NCBI GenBank assembly: GCA_037349105.1
Contig: JAYJMM010000042.1
Location: forward strand, 537,501-601,500
DNA length: 64,000 bases
Reading direction: 5' to 3'
Origin: Limnomonas spitsbergensis
Taxonomy: Eukaryota; Chlorophyta; Chlorophyceae; Chlamydomonadales
Each line of letters opens with the position of its first letter. Within the stretch, counting starts at the first letter, position 1. The position numbers and the translations under genes are program-made. The notes beneath the pieces were generated by a model, which saw nothing but the letters and a program-made list of their open reading frames with translations, had not been told where the DNA came from and ran no database searches. Positions 1 to 10,863 of this stretch are shown here, piece by piece.

Positions 1-517
1 GAGAAGGGTGGGGTGAAGCAGGAGGAGAAGGGTGTGGTGGAGCAGGAGGAGAAAGGTGGGGTGGAGCAGGAGAAGAAGGGTGGGGACCCTTGACCTTCAA
101 CACTGAACCGTGTACATGGTTTGCAGTGGAGGTAGACGTGGAAGGCAATATGAGATGCTGAAGGCGGTATCAGCCAACCCGAGGATACTGGCTCCGGTCC
201 CTGGCCCAAGTTGAAAAGATCTTTACCCTGAACCCTTCACTCTTAACACTTCACCCTTGACCTTACACCCTTGACCCTTAAACCTTGAGTATAAACCATA
301 TTCTTAAACCCTTGGCCCTAGACCCCAAGCCTATCACCCTAAACCCTTGACCCTGCACCCTGAAGCCTGGAACCTTAACCCTGCAAGAATAAAAGGCGCC
401 TGAGGGCCTGCATGGTTGGCCATGGGGCTGACCACGACCCTACACCCTAAAGCCTAGAACCTGAACCCTACAAAACCTGGAAAACAAAAGGCCTGCCTGG
501 TTGGTCCTGGGGCTGAC
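1..517. repeat. Purine-rich tandem repeat and degenerate telomere-like tract
   Basis: Positions 1-90 hold about three copies of a roughly 29-bp purine-rich unit (GGTGGGGTGGAGCAGGAG-like). Positions 220-470 are a loose CCTTGACCCT/CCCTAAACCC tract resembling decayed plant-type telomere repeat. No exon could be assigned with confidence; a stretch near 110-205 on the minus strand is open and could continue the fibronectin-III-like gene from its exon at 636-518, but the acceptor is not convincing. Confidence 0.6.
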
Positions 518-3500
518 CTTGAGGGTGACGAGTCTCCAATAACAACATCAGAGGTGGCTGGGAGACCAGCTCCCGCCGCGATATTGGAGGCGATGACGCT
601 GAATTGGTAGTCCACACCGTCATCAAGATTCGACACCTGAATAGATGGAAGGCACCAAAGAGGACTTAACAGTGTAATTAGACAGGGTGTTCAAGGAGGG
701 TAATCAAACAGGGTAATTATGACACTCCATTGGTTGGTGTTGAGGACCACTCCATCGGTCAGTCCCAGAACATCAATGGGATCCAGGGCAGCAACGGGTA
801 GATATACATCGGAGGTGATGACGCAGAGCATTCACACTCCACACTATCCGGCCCCGAAATCAGAATGAGATCCGAGGCAGAAACGGGTAAAGAAACATAT
901 TTTGCTTGGACTTAACGAAGTTTGAGGCTGGCCTCACAACCTGACCCAGGAACTGGAATTGGATCCTAGGCCCCAATGGGTCACTCAATGTGCTGCATGG
1001 GGCTAGGCTGGTAGCTACTCGGCAGCTTCCTGAACAAACATTTCATAAGAAAAGGTACACCATGCATTGGCCAATGGTGGCTGCTGCAAGTGGCACTTGC
1101 AAATGCCGAGCCTGGTTTGAAGCGTCAGGCTAGTGCTCCCATGCGGTGCAGAGTTCAATTTAGTGCCCACCAGGCCACGTTAAACAGGCCGCTGGGCAGC
1201 CACCACAGGACTAAAGGGTACTCAACCTTCACGGGCCGGTGGACCAAGCAGCAGGGCTTTCTTCATCAAGACCTGCTGGCAGTACGCCAGGCTATGGCTG
1301 AAGTGCGGCTGAAGCACCCTGAAATAATAAGGGACATTGCCAGAGAGGCAATCAAGTGCACATGAGGGATATTTTAAGTTTCAGGATCCCCATGTTGACA
1401 CGCACAGGAGTTGGACTTCAGTTACTAGATCGGGTGTTACGACTGTACCCATCACCTTATCCTAAACCATAAGAACCCGCTAATGGTTCAGATATAGAGA
1501 GAATATCCCCTTCGGATTCAGATCCAGAAATAATGCTCCCTTAGGGTTTAGATCCAGAATGAATGCCCTATGAGGTTTTAGATCCAGAAAGAAGGCCACC
1601 TTACTGACCTTTGGGTTTAGATCCGGAAAGAACGCGTTACAAGCTCAGATACTTACGTTGACACATGCTCCTGTTGACTTCTGACCGTCTGCGCTGCTCC
1701 GAAACCCAGCCATGCTCTTCTTAACTGCGGATACGCTGCACCACAGCAAAAACAGACAGAGGTTGTGGCAGAACATCGAGTAAGCTGTGTTGCATGCTTG
1801 AAGTAAGTTGTGTTGCATGCTTGAAGTAAGCTGTGTTGCATGCTTGAAGTAAGTTGTGTTGCATGCTTGAAGTAAGTTGTGTTGCATGCTTGAAGTAAGT
1901 TGTGTTGCATGCTTGAAGTAAGCTGTGTTGCATGCTTGAAGTAAGTTGTGTTGCATTTGCTGCATTCATGGCAAAACATCCAAAGAGAAAGCACAAGGCA
2001 GTATGTTGGCTGCTAGTGATGGCTGGTTTAGGGTTAAGGGTTTAGGGTTTAGGGTTTAGGTCCAGGATCTGAGAGGAGAGGAGCTGGTGAAGCGGCAGAC
2101 GGATAAACGAGGAGAAGAAGGGTGCAAACATTTTAGTGCTGGTACAGTCCGAAACGATTATCAGTCCTGCAGCTTGGCCCTTAACTGCAGGACTAGCTAC
2201 CTACCGTACGACTCAGCTATTAGTGGTTACAAAATGTTGGTCTTCATTTGTATCCCACCGGAGGACTCAATTAGTTAATCCGCATCACTGCATTGTTAAG
2301 TCCAAGCAAAATAAAGATGCCCCCAACTGCAATACCCTAGTCGTTGACCCCCTCAGCCCAGCATTAAATGCGTATTTCTTTTGGTCCGCATATCTCCCAA
2401 GCAGAGGCCACATTCGCCAATTGAATGTATTTATTCCCATCTGTATAAAACCACACATGTGCTGCCGACCACCGCATCACAGCAGCTAGGCAAACAAATT
2501 GTGAAATGATTGTTAATCATTTGTTAATTATGATCAGGACATTCAATGTTCAGGAAATGATTGTTAATCATTTGTTAATTCTGACCAGGACATTTAATGT
2601 TCAAGAAATGATTGTTAATCATTTGTTAATTATGATCAGGACATTTCATGTTCAAGAAATGTTTGTTAATCATTCGATGTTAATTATTGTCATGTTTTGA
2701 TAAATGGTTGTAAAGCATCTAACCTGAATTCCTTCCAACCCTAAGAGAAGTACATGTGGCAGCATTAATAAATTGTCAAGTCCAAGTAGACAATTTTCTT
2801 TTTCAGAGAATTTACAAGGTGTGAGACCAGCTGCCCAACCCTAAAACCTGAGACGCGAACACAAAAAACAGCCCGGGTGCGCATCATTGTCACACCTGTA
2901 TGAGTCCACACATGCGCTGTTGTCCACACCATCCCAGCAGACCTTCAGAAGGGGGAAATCAAGCGGGTCGAGGAACAAGGGTTTTAAGTCAGGGTATGGA
3001 AACCAACATGCCGCTGTTGGGTGAGTGCCCAGCCAGACCCAGACAACATTTCATGCACCTCTGGGTGAAGGCGGTCAAAGGGTTGATAGGTGACTTAAGG
3101 GTGGGATGTGCACCTTCCATTGGCAGCATTCATTGCTGCTGTTTAGAGATTGCTTCAGATCCATTATTTAGGGTGCTTCAGCTACAGTTCAGCTACATCA
3201 CGGCCTGCGGCCGGGGAGGGGGCAGCAAGCCCTGCTGCTTGGGCCACCGGTCGTAGGTGGGTCTGGCTTTGGTCCCCATCAGTCCAGTGATGGCCAGGTG
3301 ACAACCGCTTTTCGGTGGTTTGGATTGCGTTAAACAAACGCCGGTCTTCGCAGCATTCAATGCCTCTCTGCGTCGCCTGCTACAGATCCCTGATAACAAT
3401 GGGGACAATGACAGGTGGCCTGAAAGTACAATAAACCAGCCGGATTGAGTGAGAATAGTGTGAGCCTTCACACTCACATATACACCGTTTTACTTAATCC

Positions 3501-6500
3501 TTCAATCAAGCTCTCCTTATACAGAAGATCCACACACTATACACAGCAGAGTGAGCAGGAGCATGCACCAGGCCATTTTGGGGGAAGGGTTAGCCGGGCG
3601 TCTGCCACTGGGGCAATGGGGACAGCACCACTGACATGAAACCCTTAACCCAAACCCTAAACACTTAACCCTAAACCCCAGCCTACAGCCAGTGGACCAA
3701 GCTTCAGGGCGAGCAGCACCAGGAACCCTCAACTGCAGGCCGGGAGGTAGCTGAAGTGAAGCTGAATTGCAATTGTATTTAAGTTGTAAAGCACTAAAAA
3801 CAAGACATGCGCCAAGTGGTGTCCGCACTGTGCCCGGTTCCTAATGCCGAATTCGCCTGCGGTCATAGAACGGTGCATACCCGCTGGGCCCTGCTGCACG
3901 CTCGGCCGCGTGGGGCTGGTAGGGCATGATTGAAGTCAATTCCAGGTACCACGCACAACCAGGTCCATGGTGCAGCCATGCCCCCCTCCTATGTGAGGGG
4001 AGCAGGAACATGGAACCTCGGCGATCTAGACAGGGGAAGAGAGAAGTTCGTGTGGCGGGTTCGATCTCTCAACCTCTGGGCATGGATGCCACCAGCGTTA
4101 TACCACTGGACCATTTCCCCCTATTTGCCTGCAGTTGAATAATTTATTTTCACAGTATTTTCACAGTATATTCTGGCTTCAAACAAGTCACTTGTAGTGG
4201 AGTCCGGCCCTCTGGAGTAACAGCCAGCCAGGCCTGATCTCAGAACAGGGTTTACTGAAGTGCGTACCAATTTTGCTGTGACAGGCTGCCGGGCAGCCAT
4301 GTCTGGGCTTATGAGGGCCTACTTTTGACCATTCCATGTTGTACAATTCAGCTACATAATCATAGCTGAGCAACCATAGCTGAATATAGCTGAATGTAGC
4401 TGAATGTATCTGAATTGTTTTAAGCTAGGCAAAGATACCGGCCACCGACCTGTGCCATTCCTTGCCCAGGTTGCAATGCCAGGCCAATGGGCTTGCCTGG
4501 CACCATGTTCTTGTCGCAGCTGAGGCAGGTGGTGCAGGGAAGGGGCAACGGACAGTGTTGAATTCTCATTGGACATTTTTTTTACTTTGTAGCCGCTGAA
4601 TCAGTTCTAGCTGTCATAAAAAAACAGGGCTGCACTCACTCTGCCACAGGGACACACACTCAAGGCATTCTGTTAAGGGAAGGAAGCCATGTCCCATGCT
4701 TCGGCCAAAATGGGCGGCTTCGTTAACCCATACAATTCGTTGCGTACCTATCTCGTTATTTTTTAAGAAGGGGAATATCCATCAACTTGACAAGAACGAC
4801 GAGGTAGAGGTCCAATCCAGTTTTTCTATTTATTTCCGCAGAAGCAGGGTGCCTTCCTCAGCTTAAATAGACCGCTCGATAGGCAGCTAGGTATACTAGG
4901 TAGGCAGCTAAAAGCACAAGTCAAAGAGATAAAGCAAATACCCTGAACAAAGCCCGCACAGGAGGTCGAATTAAACAGAGGCTTGCTTGATCCCACCTGC
5001 CTGAGTGGACAGCAACCCGCCTACATGGCTCCTGTTCTCATGGCTAGGCTAGTGATCAGCTATATTCCAGCTACATTTCAGCTACCTCCTGACCAGTGGC
5101 AGAAGGCCCCTTGCATGGCCAGCTACGCTACTTGGGCCTGTCTCTATAGTCCGCTCGAGGTTGGGTCCCCAACGGGCCCTCGGCGGCGCTTACCTGGTCG
5201 AGGGCTGCGCATCAATGCTGGTGGTGCCGCCGGATTGGAGCGCGGAGGAAAAGGCCTGCAACACATATCCGGGGTATAGCGGTCAAGCAAAAGCATTAAA
5301 TCTAGCGCAGTAGCTAGGCAGGGTGTCGGCAGGGTGTCGGCAGGGTGTCGGCAGGGTGTAGGCAGGGTGTCGGCAGGGTGTCGGCAGGGTGTCGGCAGGG
5401 TGTCGGCAGGGTGTAGGCAGGGTGTCGGCAGGGTGTAGGCAGGGTGTAGGCAGGGTGTAGGCAGGGTGTAGGCAGGGTGTAGGCAGGGTGTAGGCAGGGT
5501 GTAGGCAGGGTGTGGGCAGGGTGTAGGCAGGGTGTAGGCAGGGTGTAGGCAGGGTGTCGGCAGGGTGTCGGCAGGGTGTAGGCAGGGTGTAGGCAGGGTG
5601 TAGGCAGGGTGTAGGCAGGGTGTGGGCAGGGTGTCGGCAGGGTGTAGGCAGGGTGTCGGCAGGGTGTAGGCAGGGTGTAGACAGGGTGTAGGCAGGGTGT
5701 AGGCAGGGTGTAGACAGGGTGTAGGCAGGGTGTCGGCAGGGTGTCGGCAGGGTGTAGGCAGGGTGTAGGCTGGGTGTAGACAGGGTGTAGGCAGGGTGTA
5801 GACAGGGTGTAGGCAGGGCGTAGGCAAAGCTGGTGTTGGCGCTGGGTGGGAGCGTGCATGAGTAGGCCTGAGTAGGCCTAGTAGGTGTTTCCCAAAGTGG
5901 TGAGGAGCTGGGGCATTGGGGCATAAGGGCATTAGGGCATTAGGACATAAGGGCATTAAGGGCTTAGGGCGTCGGGGCGTTGGGGCTCTAGGACAGCTTA
6001 ACTAGCAGTGCTGATCATTAGCATAGTTCAGTGAACCATTATAAGGTCGGGTCCCGTATGTCAGGTAAGGTCAGTCAACTTAAGGTGTAGTCCCGTATGT
6101 CAGGTAATACACAGGCAGGGGCAATAGGGAAGGTGCTTCCCCAACCTTTCATCATGACATAGGCTACTCTCACCTGAATGTTGATCCTGTATTGGCGTCC
6201 ATTCTGCAGCCCCCCAATCGTAGTTTGGTTAACAGTGGTTGAGGATGTCTGCAGAGCAGGGCAGGCGGGACCTTGGTGATTTAGAAGAGATGTTGAGTAT
6301 AATGCCCAAACACTTGCGGTATCCTTTTGACTGTACACTGCCCGGCCCTGTCGAAAAAGGCTAATATGATAATGTTTAGACGCTGTTTCTAACGGCCATT
6401 TACTGTGCATCAAAGAACCCTCCGCGTCTTTCAATCATAATCACCTGCAAGAGTGCTGGTGGGCTTGTACCGCCCTCTTGTGCTGCTCTGCTCATATCAG

Positions 6501-7596
6501 CATCTAAGGCTCCTCATTACCTGCAGATGGATCTGGTGTGCTCATACCACCTTCCTGTACTGCTCTGCTCAACATCTAAGGCTCCTCATTACCTGCAGAT
6601 GGATCTGGTGTGCTCATACCACCTTCCTGTACTGCTCTGCTCAACATCTAAGGCTCCACATTACCTGCAGATGGATCTGGTGTGCTCATACCACCTTCCT
6701 GTACTGCTCTGCTCAACACCTAAGGCTCCTCATTACCTGCAGGGGGTCTGGTGTGCTCATACCACCTTCCTGTACTGCTCTGCTCAACATTTAAGGCTCC
6801 TCATCTCCTGCAGGGGGTATGGTGTGCTCATACCACCTTCCTGTACTGCTCTGCTCAACATATAAGGCTCCTCATCACCTGCAGGGGGGTCTGGTGTGCT
6901 CATACCACCTTCCTGTACTGCTCTGCTCAACATATAAGGCTCCTCATCTCCTGCAGGGGTTATGGTGTGCTCATACCACCTTCCTGTACTGCTCTGCTCA
7001 ACATTTAAGGCTCCTCATCTCCTGCAGGGGGTATGGTGTGCTCATACCACCTTCCTGTACTGCTCTGCTCAACATATAAGGCTCCTCATCTCCTGCAGGG
7101 GGTATGGTGTGCTCATACCACCTTCCTGTACTGCTCTGCTCAACACCTAAGGCTCCTCATTACCTGCAGGGGGGTCTGGTGTGCTCATACCACTTTCATG
7201 TACTGCTCTGCTCAACATATAAGGCTCCTCATCACCTGCAGGGGGGTCTCATGTGCTCATACCACCTTACTGTACTGCTCTGCCAATTTTGGCATATAAG
7301 GGTTCGCATGACCTGCAAGAATACTAGTGGGCGCGAACCGCCTTATGGACTACTCTGCTAATTTCAGCATATGAGCTCCTCATTATTTTTAAGGATTCTG
7401 GTGTGATTGTACCGTCTTCCTATACTGCTTTCTAATTTTAACATATAAGGCTCCTCATTACCTGCAAGGGTATGGGTGTGCTTGTACCGTTTTCTTGTGC
7501 GGCTCGGTTCATCTCAGTGTCCTCCACATTGATGACATAGGTATCAACACAGCTGCCATCATCAGGCCGGCCCCACGAGAGCAGCAGCTTGCCATC
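518..7596 (-). CDS. Fibronectin type III-like domain protein, partial gene model
   Basis: Three minus-strand exons were found. Exon A, 7596-7462 (45 codons), starts after ACTACCAG and ends TTGCAG|GTAATG; it reads DGKLLLSWGRPDDG, then DTYVINVED, the W, P and Y landmarks of an FN3 sandwich. Exon B, 6248-6174 (25 codons), joins in phase 0 and gives TTVNQTTIGGLQNGRQYRIN, the L-x-x-G-x-x-Y motif that closes the fold. Exon C, 636-518 (39 codons plus 2 nt), gives VSNLDDGVDYQFSVIASN followed by a Gly/Ala-rich AGAGLPATS stretch, the end of a second FN3-like domain. Exons between B and C, the N-terminus and the C-terminus were not found, so exon C could belong to another gene. FN3 domains usually mediate binding in secreted or surface proteins; no signal peptide was located here. 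The introns contain tandem copies of the edges of exon A. Confidence 0.6.
1779..1956. repeat. 23-bp minisatellite
   Basis: About 7.7 copies of a 23-bp unit built on AAGTAAGTTGTGTTGCATGC, with a single C/T variant at one position that alternates irregularly. Because 23 is not a multiple of three and the minus strand lacks stops, three overlapping minus-strand ORFs appear here; none is credible as a gene. Confidence 0.9.
2502..2680. repeat. 51-bp AT-rich minisatellite
   Basis: About 3.5 copies of a 51-bp unit starting GAAATGATTGTTAATCATTT, unusually AT-rich for the window. Each unit contains the short palindrome ATGATTGTTAATCAT. The unit is divisible by three, which explains the small open plus-strand frame across it. 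Confidence 0.88.
3178..3310 (+). mobile_element. SINE-A dispersed repeat copy
   Basis: Member of a short dispersed family. It opens with a CAGCTACAGTTCAGCTACAT block, then a CCTGCGGCC core, GCCCTGCTGCTTGGGCCACC, and GGTTTGATCCC-like text (here GGCTTTGGTCCCCATCAG). At least fifteen related copies lie in this window in both orientations, which separates it from the local tandem arrays. Full copies end TAAAATAAACAC. No ORF is present, so the family is likely non-autonomous; assignment as a SINE is inference from size, dispersion and the B-box-like motif. Confidence 0.6.
3866..4131 (-). mobile_element. SINE-B element with tRNA-like head
   Basis: On the minus strand the element begins at about 4128 with TGGTCCAGTGGTATAACGCT, a very good pol III A box in tRNA D-arm context, followed about 40 bp later by GAGATCGAACCCGC, which resembles a T-arm/B box. 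The body continues through CCATGGTGCAGCC-type sequence to CCAGCCCCACGCGGCCGAGC and GGGTATGCACCGTTC. Related copies occur near 10340-10600, 11243-11320, 21915-22016, 33100-33160 and 56868-57025. It is not called a tRNA gene because no complete cloverleaf with acceptor stem could be folded by eye. Confidence 0.65.
4132..5317. other. Non-coding intron-like stretch with SINE-A fragments
   Basis: No exon of the fibronectin-III-like gene was recognised here. Fragments of SINE-A text occur around 4186-4330 and 5030-5135 (AGCTATATTCCAGCTACA and a CTACCTCCTGACCAGTGG block). Nothing else stands out. Confidence 0.4.
5318..5825. repeat. 12-bp minisatellite
   Basis: About 42 copies of GCAGGGTGTAGG/GCAGGGTGTCGG, with A/C variants at one position distributed irregularly and a few GTGTGGG units. 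The unit is a multiple of three, so the minus strand is open in all three frames and gives false proline/threonine/leucine-rich ORFs of 181-270 codons. These should not be annotated as proteins. Confidence 0.95.
6450..7461. repeat. 72-bp array seeded by an exon 3' end and donor site
   Basis: About a dozen copies of a 71-72 bp unit. Read on the minus strand each unit contains AGCAGAGCAGTACAGGAAGG, a GTATGAGCACACC stretch and CTGCAGGTAATGAGGAGCC-like text. The left member, at 7462-7510, is the real 3' end of FN3 exon A (ACCCTTGCAG|GTAATGAGG). The array is therefore a chain of tandem copies of that exon end with its splice donor, extending into the downstream intron. Copies nearest the exon are most diverged and the central ones nearly identical. 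Confidence 0.85.
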
Positions 7597-7639
7597 CTGG
7601 TAGTGAAAAGGGAACAAAAACACTGGGATACAGGGCCAG

Positions 7640-8015
7640 ATACAGGACAGCTGCCATCATCAGGCCGGCCCCACGAGAGTAGCAGCTTGCCATCCTGGTG
7701 GTGAAAGGGGGACTTAAAACCTCAGGGGTACAGGATAGGGTAGAGGACATTGTCAGGTTGTCCACACGAGAGCAGCAGCTTGCCATCCTGGCGATGGAAG
7801 GGGGGAATGAGACATTGTAATACAGGATCAGATACAAGATAGCTGCCATTGTTGGGGCGTCTCTAGAGAGCTGAAGCTTAGCACCCTGTATGAACGACAC
7901 ATCCACACATTTTCCACACTTTCCAATACACCCTAGAGGGGGCACTAGTAGGATAGAGGACAGATGCCATCGTAAGGTCAGGCCCAGAGGAGCAGCAGCC
8001 TGGCGTTATGATGGC
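7640..8015. repeat. Acceptor-side copies of FN3 exon A
   Basis: Four diverged direct copies of the start of FN3 exon A and the end of its upstream intron, near 7645-7705, 7740-7800, 7845-7890 and 7960-8010. On the minus strand each keeps a CTACCAGGATGGCAAGCT-like junction followed by GCTCTCGTGGGGCC-like exon text. They lie upstream of the true acceptor (7597) and would act as decoy acceptors. Confidence 0.8.
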
Positions 8016-8837
8016 AGTCGAGGGATGGAGGACTAGGTAAAAGGATGAAAAAGGATGGATACACAGATTCATACCGACTTCCACACGTTTAGAAAACATT
8101 GTTGAATACCCTCATGTTTTCAGGCGGTGCTCAACCGAGCTCTTTTGCACGCACATCATGTTTTGTGACTGGGGCTTATCTACTGCACTATGGGGTTCAT
8201 TCCTATGCCACTGTCTTCTGGTTGTGTGTTGGTTGCTTGCCTAGGGGGGTCACTGGTTTTTGCTCGCTGTTCTCGCGTATGAAGTGCCTGCACCGGTTGA
8301 CGCTGGAGGGTGCATGCATTAACTAATCAATTGATACCATTGACCAAGGTACACTTTTGGGCGCTTCAGCTACAATTCAGCTACATCACGGCTAAATGAC
8401 TTGTGGGTATGGTGCTACCAGCCCTGCGGCTTGGGCCTCTACTTTGCCGCTAGGCAGTCACCACTAGGCCATCGGGGACCAAACTATGACCGGCATGCTG
8501 CCAGATCTGGCCGCACACCGGTCATAATTTGGTCCCTAGAGGCCCAGTGGTGACTGCCTAGCGGCCTAGCGGGATTTCTGTTCCGTTTTTGAAGTCCACC
8601 GGAGTATCAGATTTGATGCATGGCTCAGGTGCCCGCAAACTGGTTTGTTCACTAAATAATCGATGACGGCGAACAACCGAACAAGCTAGTGGTCTCCCTA
8701 GGATTTCAGGCCCTGTCGAAGGAGGTCTGCCACGCACTTAAGTCAACAACCGCCCCTGACCTTCCCGACTTACCCCCTTAACCCAGCCTGCTAATGAAAG
8801 CCAGGCTGAAGACATAAACCCCTTCCGTCTCAAATTA
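8016..8837. other. Non-coding stretch with an inverted duplication
   Basis: No exon recognised. A SINE-A-like block lies at about 8363-8450. Positions 8440-8580 hold an imperfect inverted repeat: CACCACTAGGCCATCGGGGA and a stretch reading GACTGCCTAGCGGCCTAGCG mirror preceding sequence around CGGCATGCTGCCAGATCTGG, suggesting two head-to-head element ends. Confidence 0.4.
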
Positions 8838-9437
8838 TCATTTATTGCTCCTGGCTTGTTTAAAAAAAAATCCCACCTTTTGAACGGCGGTTAAGTCAAC
8901 GGGTGGTCCTGGAGCAAGCGTGGCAATGCAGCCCTCTGATGTAGTGCCCAGCTTAATGAGGGCAGCATCCCCCCGCTGCCCGCCCGCATCCACCAGCATC
9001 CTCGCGACCGGCGGCACGATACCCTCCCGAGACAACCCTGCAGTGTCCAGGTTGACGCCCCTCTGCATAGCATCGGGGTTCAGCAACATCCTGGAGCCCA
9101 GGAGCACCATGCCCTGCCGTGACAGCGCCGCAGCAGGGGCGGCGGCGGCAGCCGCAGTGACCTGCCAGGTGTGCGTGCTAGAGCAAGCAACCAGCAGCAT
9201 ACCGGCCAGAGCCAGTAGTGTTATGGCCTTGGAGGGAAGTAGACGTGCAGGAAAGGCCGTTCCTCTTGGCGCAGGAGGCAGATGAAAGGGGCCGATGCGG
9301 CGTGCAGTATGCGCTTGCGGCACCTCAGGATTGCGACCAACTACCTGGGTTGATTTCTCATCCAAGCGAGGTGGCGGTTGGAAATTGTTTGCCGATTTTG
9401 TTGCTGCTGCTGGGCATCTTCGCCGTGTCCTTCCCAT
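8838..9437 (-). CDS. Uncertain 199-codon ORF with hydrophobic segment
   Basis: An uninterrupted minus-strand frame from ATG at 9437 to a stop at 8838. The first 70 residues are basic and proline-rich; a hydrophobic run AITLLALAGMLLVAC lies near residues 75-90, followed by an alanine run and repeated LSRQGMVLLGSRMLL / LSREGIVPPVARMLV halves that look like an internal duplication of about 30 residues. No family was recognised. Composition is GC-rich like the real exons nearby, and the internal duplication is at protein level, which favours coding. A donor-like CAG|GTCACT occurs after the hydrophobic segment, so it may instead be part of a spliced gene or of the N-terminus of the fibronectin-III-like gene. 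Confidence 0.35.
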   Translation of the reverse strand: MGRTRRRCPAAATKSANNFQPPPRLDEKSTQVVGRNPEVPQAHTARRIGPFHLPPAPRGTAFPARLLPSKAITLLALAGMLLVACSSTHTWQVTAAAAAAPAAALSRQGMVLLGSRMLLNPDAMQRGVNLDTAGLSREGIVPPVARMLVDAGGQRGDAALIKLGTTSEGCIATLAPGPPVDLTAVQKVGFFFKQARSNK

Positions 9438-10049
9438 TTTAGCAGGCGGGTGACAGGCTGGCAGTCCAACACCAGGTAGCAGCTCGTCCTGGCTTAAGTC
9501 TGGGTAGCAGAAATCTTGAGTTTTTGCTGATGAGCTATCGGATCCTAACGATCCCCCGTAGCAGAGGTAATTAATAGTCCCGGCAGTTGGGTGTATTTGT
9601 TTTGATTATTTACTTTTCCTCTTGCTTGGCCGGATCGGTTTTACACCTTACCTATGAAGTCCGCTGGGCGGAAGAAGATGTAGCGAGGCTGGGAGGACGA
9701 GAGAGTTTCAGTAGGATGTCCTATGTTTCATTTGAATGATTGATTGCACTTGGCCGATCGTTTTTTCATTGCGGGGTACAAAAACACCCTGCGGTCGCGA
9801 GCGGAAGCTCCGCGCGTGCGCGTCCTGCCGTTCTGGTGCATGCGCGCGGTCGTCCATAACACGGAACAGTCAGCGGGGTGGCACATCAAATGGCACTTGC
9901 AAAACACCCATGGCGCCGATCCTAGGCAGATGAAGCCAGATTTTGTTCTCGGGAGCTTTGGCTTCATCTCAGCTACCTGACCTGCGGCCTTGAGAAGCTT
10001 GGAGCAGCAGGCCCCTGGGGCTTTATGTCGCACAGGGCAGTGCGTGACT

Positions 10050-10205
10050 CAGGTACACGTCAGCTACACTCCGGCTGCTGACCCCGTTTGTGGCCAGCCT
10101 TGTAGCTTCGGTCGCCAGATGCAGGCCGGTCCAGGTTTGGTCCTACTTGGACCTTTGGCAGCCACTGGGCGGTCTGCCATAGTTGAACTTGCAGCCGAAA
10201 AACAA
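10050..10205 (+). mobile_element. SINE-A dispersed repeat copy
   Basis: Starts GTCAGCTACACTCCGGCTGC, continues through GGCCAGCCTTGTAGC, CAGGCCGGTCCAGGTTTGGT and ends TTGCAGCCGAAAAACAAG. It is close to the copies at 18958-19095 and 40745-40905, which share the GGCCGGTCCAGGTTT block and define one subfamily. Confidence 0.65.
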
Positions 10206-10339
10206 GAAAATTTTGCAATGTCAGGTGACAAGTGCCCTAAATGACACTGTACTGAGCTCCGTCTGATACTCGAAACCTCATAATCTCGAGCCACATCTCA
10301 GACGGGTTCAGAGTTCAGTTGGAGCAAATAAAGTGCGTT

Positions 10340-10600
10340 TCTTACAGCAGTCAATCCTCTCTCTCCCCCGTCTCGATCGCCAGGTTCCATGTTCCTGCTC
10401 ATATATGCCATCCTCCTCACATAAAAGCATGCCATTTTTTTGCATTGATAGGAACTGAACAGCAAACTACCAAGACAGGAAAAATGGCTGTACCATGGCC
10501 CAGGCTGTGCATGGCAGCTGGAATTCAGCTTAGTCATTCCCTACCAGCCCCACGCGGCCGAGCGTTCAGCAGGGCCCAGCGGGTATGCACTGTTCCTTGC
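10340..10600 (+). mobile_element. SINE-B copy
   Basis: Contains CAGGTTCCATGTTCCTGCTC, ACCATGGCCCAGGCTGTGCA, TCATTCCCTACCAGCCCCAC and GCGGCCGAGCGTTCAGCA blocks shared with 21915-22016 and 56868-57025 and, in inverse orientation, with 3866-4131. The tRNA-like head is degenerate in this copy. A short minus-strand fragment of the same element lies at 11243-11320. Confidence 0.65.
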
Positions 10601-10863
10601 AGCAGTGAGGAGTGGGGACCTGATATCACGCCCAGTCTTCACACGGTATGGTGGATAAACTAACCCCTAAAACAGTGTATACAATTGCTCAGCGGCCTGG
10701 GGTTAAAACATCAAGCACCTTCTTGGCTCTCTGAGAGCTGAAAATATTAAGTCAATCTTAATCAACAAGAGAACGATCAAGGTCCAGGGCTCCAGGCTAG
10801 ATCTAGGCTACCGCTTCCCCATGTGCGGCGGCGGCGGTGGTGGCGGTAGTGCATGCGGCTAGG

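Noticed and set aside
1..470. Chromosome end (telomere)
   Set aside because: CCCTAAA-like units are degenerate and interspersed, and similar motifs occur throughout the window; this is interstitial.
4050..4131. Candidate tRNA gene on the minus strand
   Set aside because: A-box and T-arm-like parts are present, but no paired acceptor stem or clear anticodon arm could be drawn, and the same head recurs in dispersed SINE-B copies.
5144..5956. Minus-strand ORFs of up to 270 codons rich in LPTPCLHPAY
   Set aside because: They are translations of a 12-bp minisatellite open in all three frames, without splice or start context.
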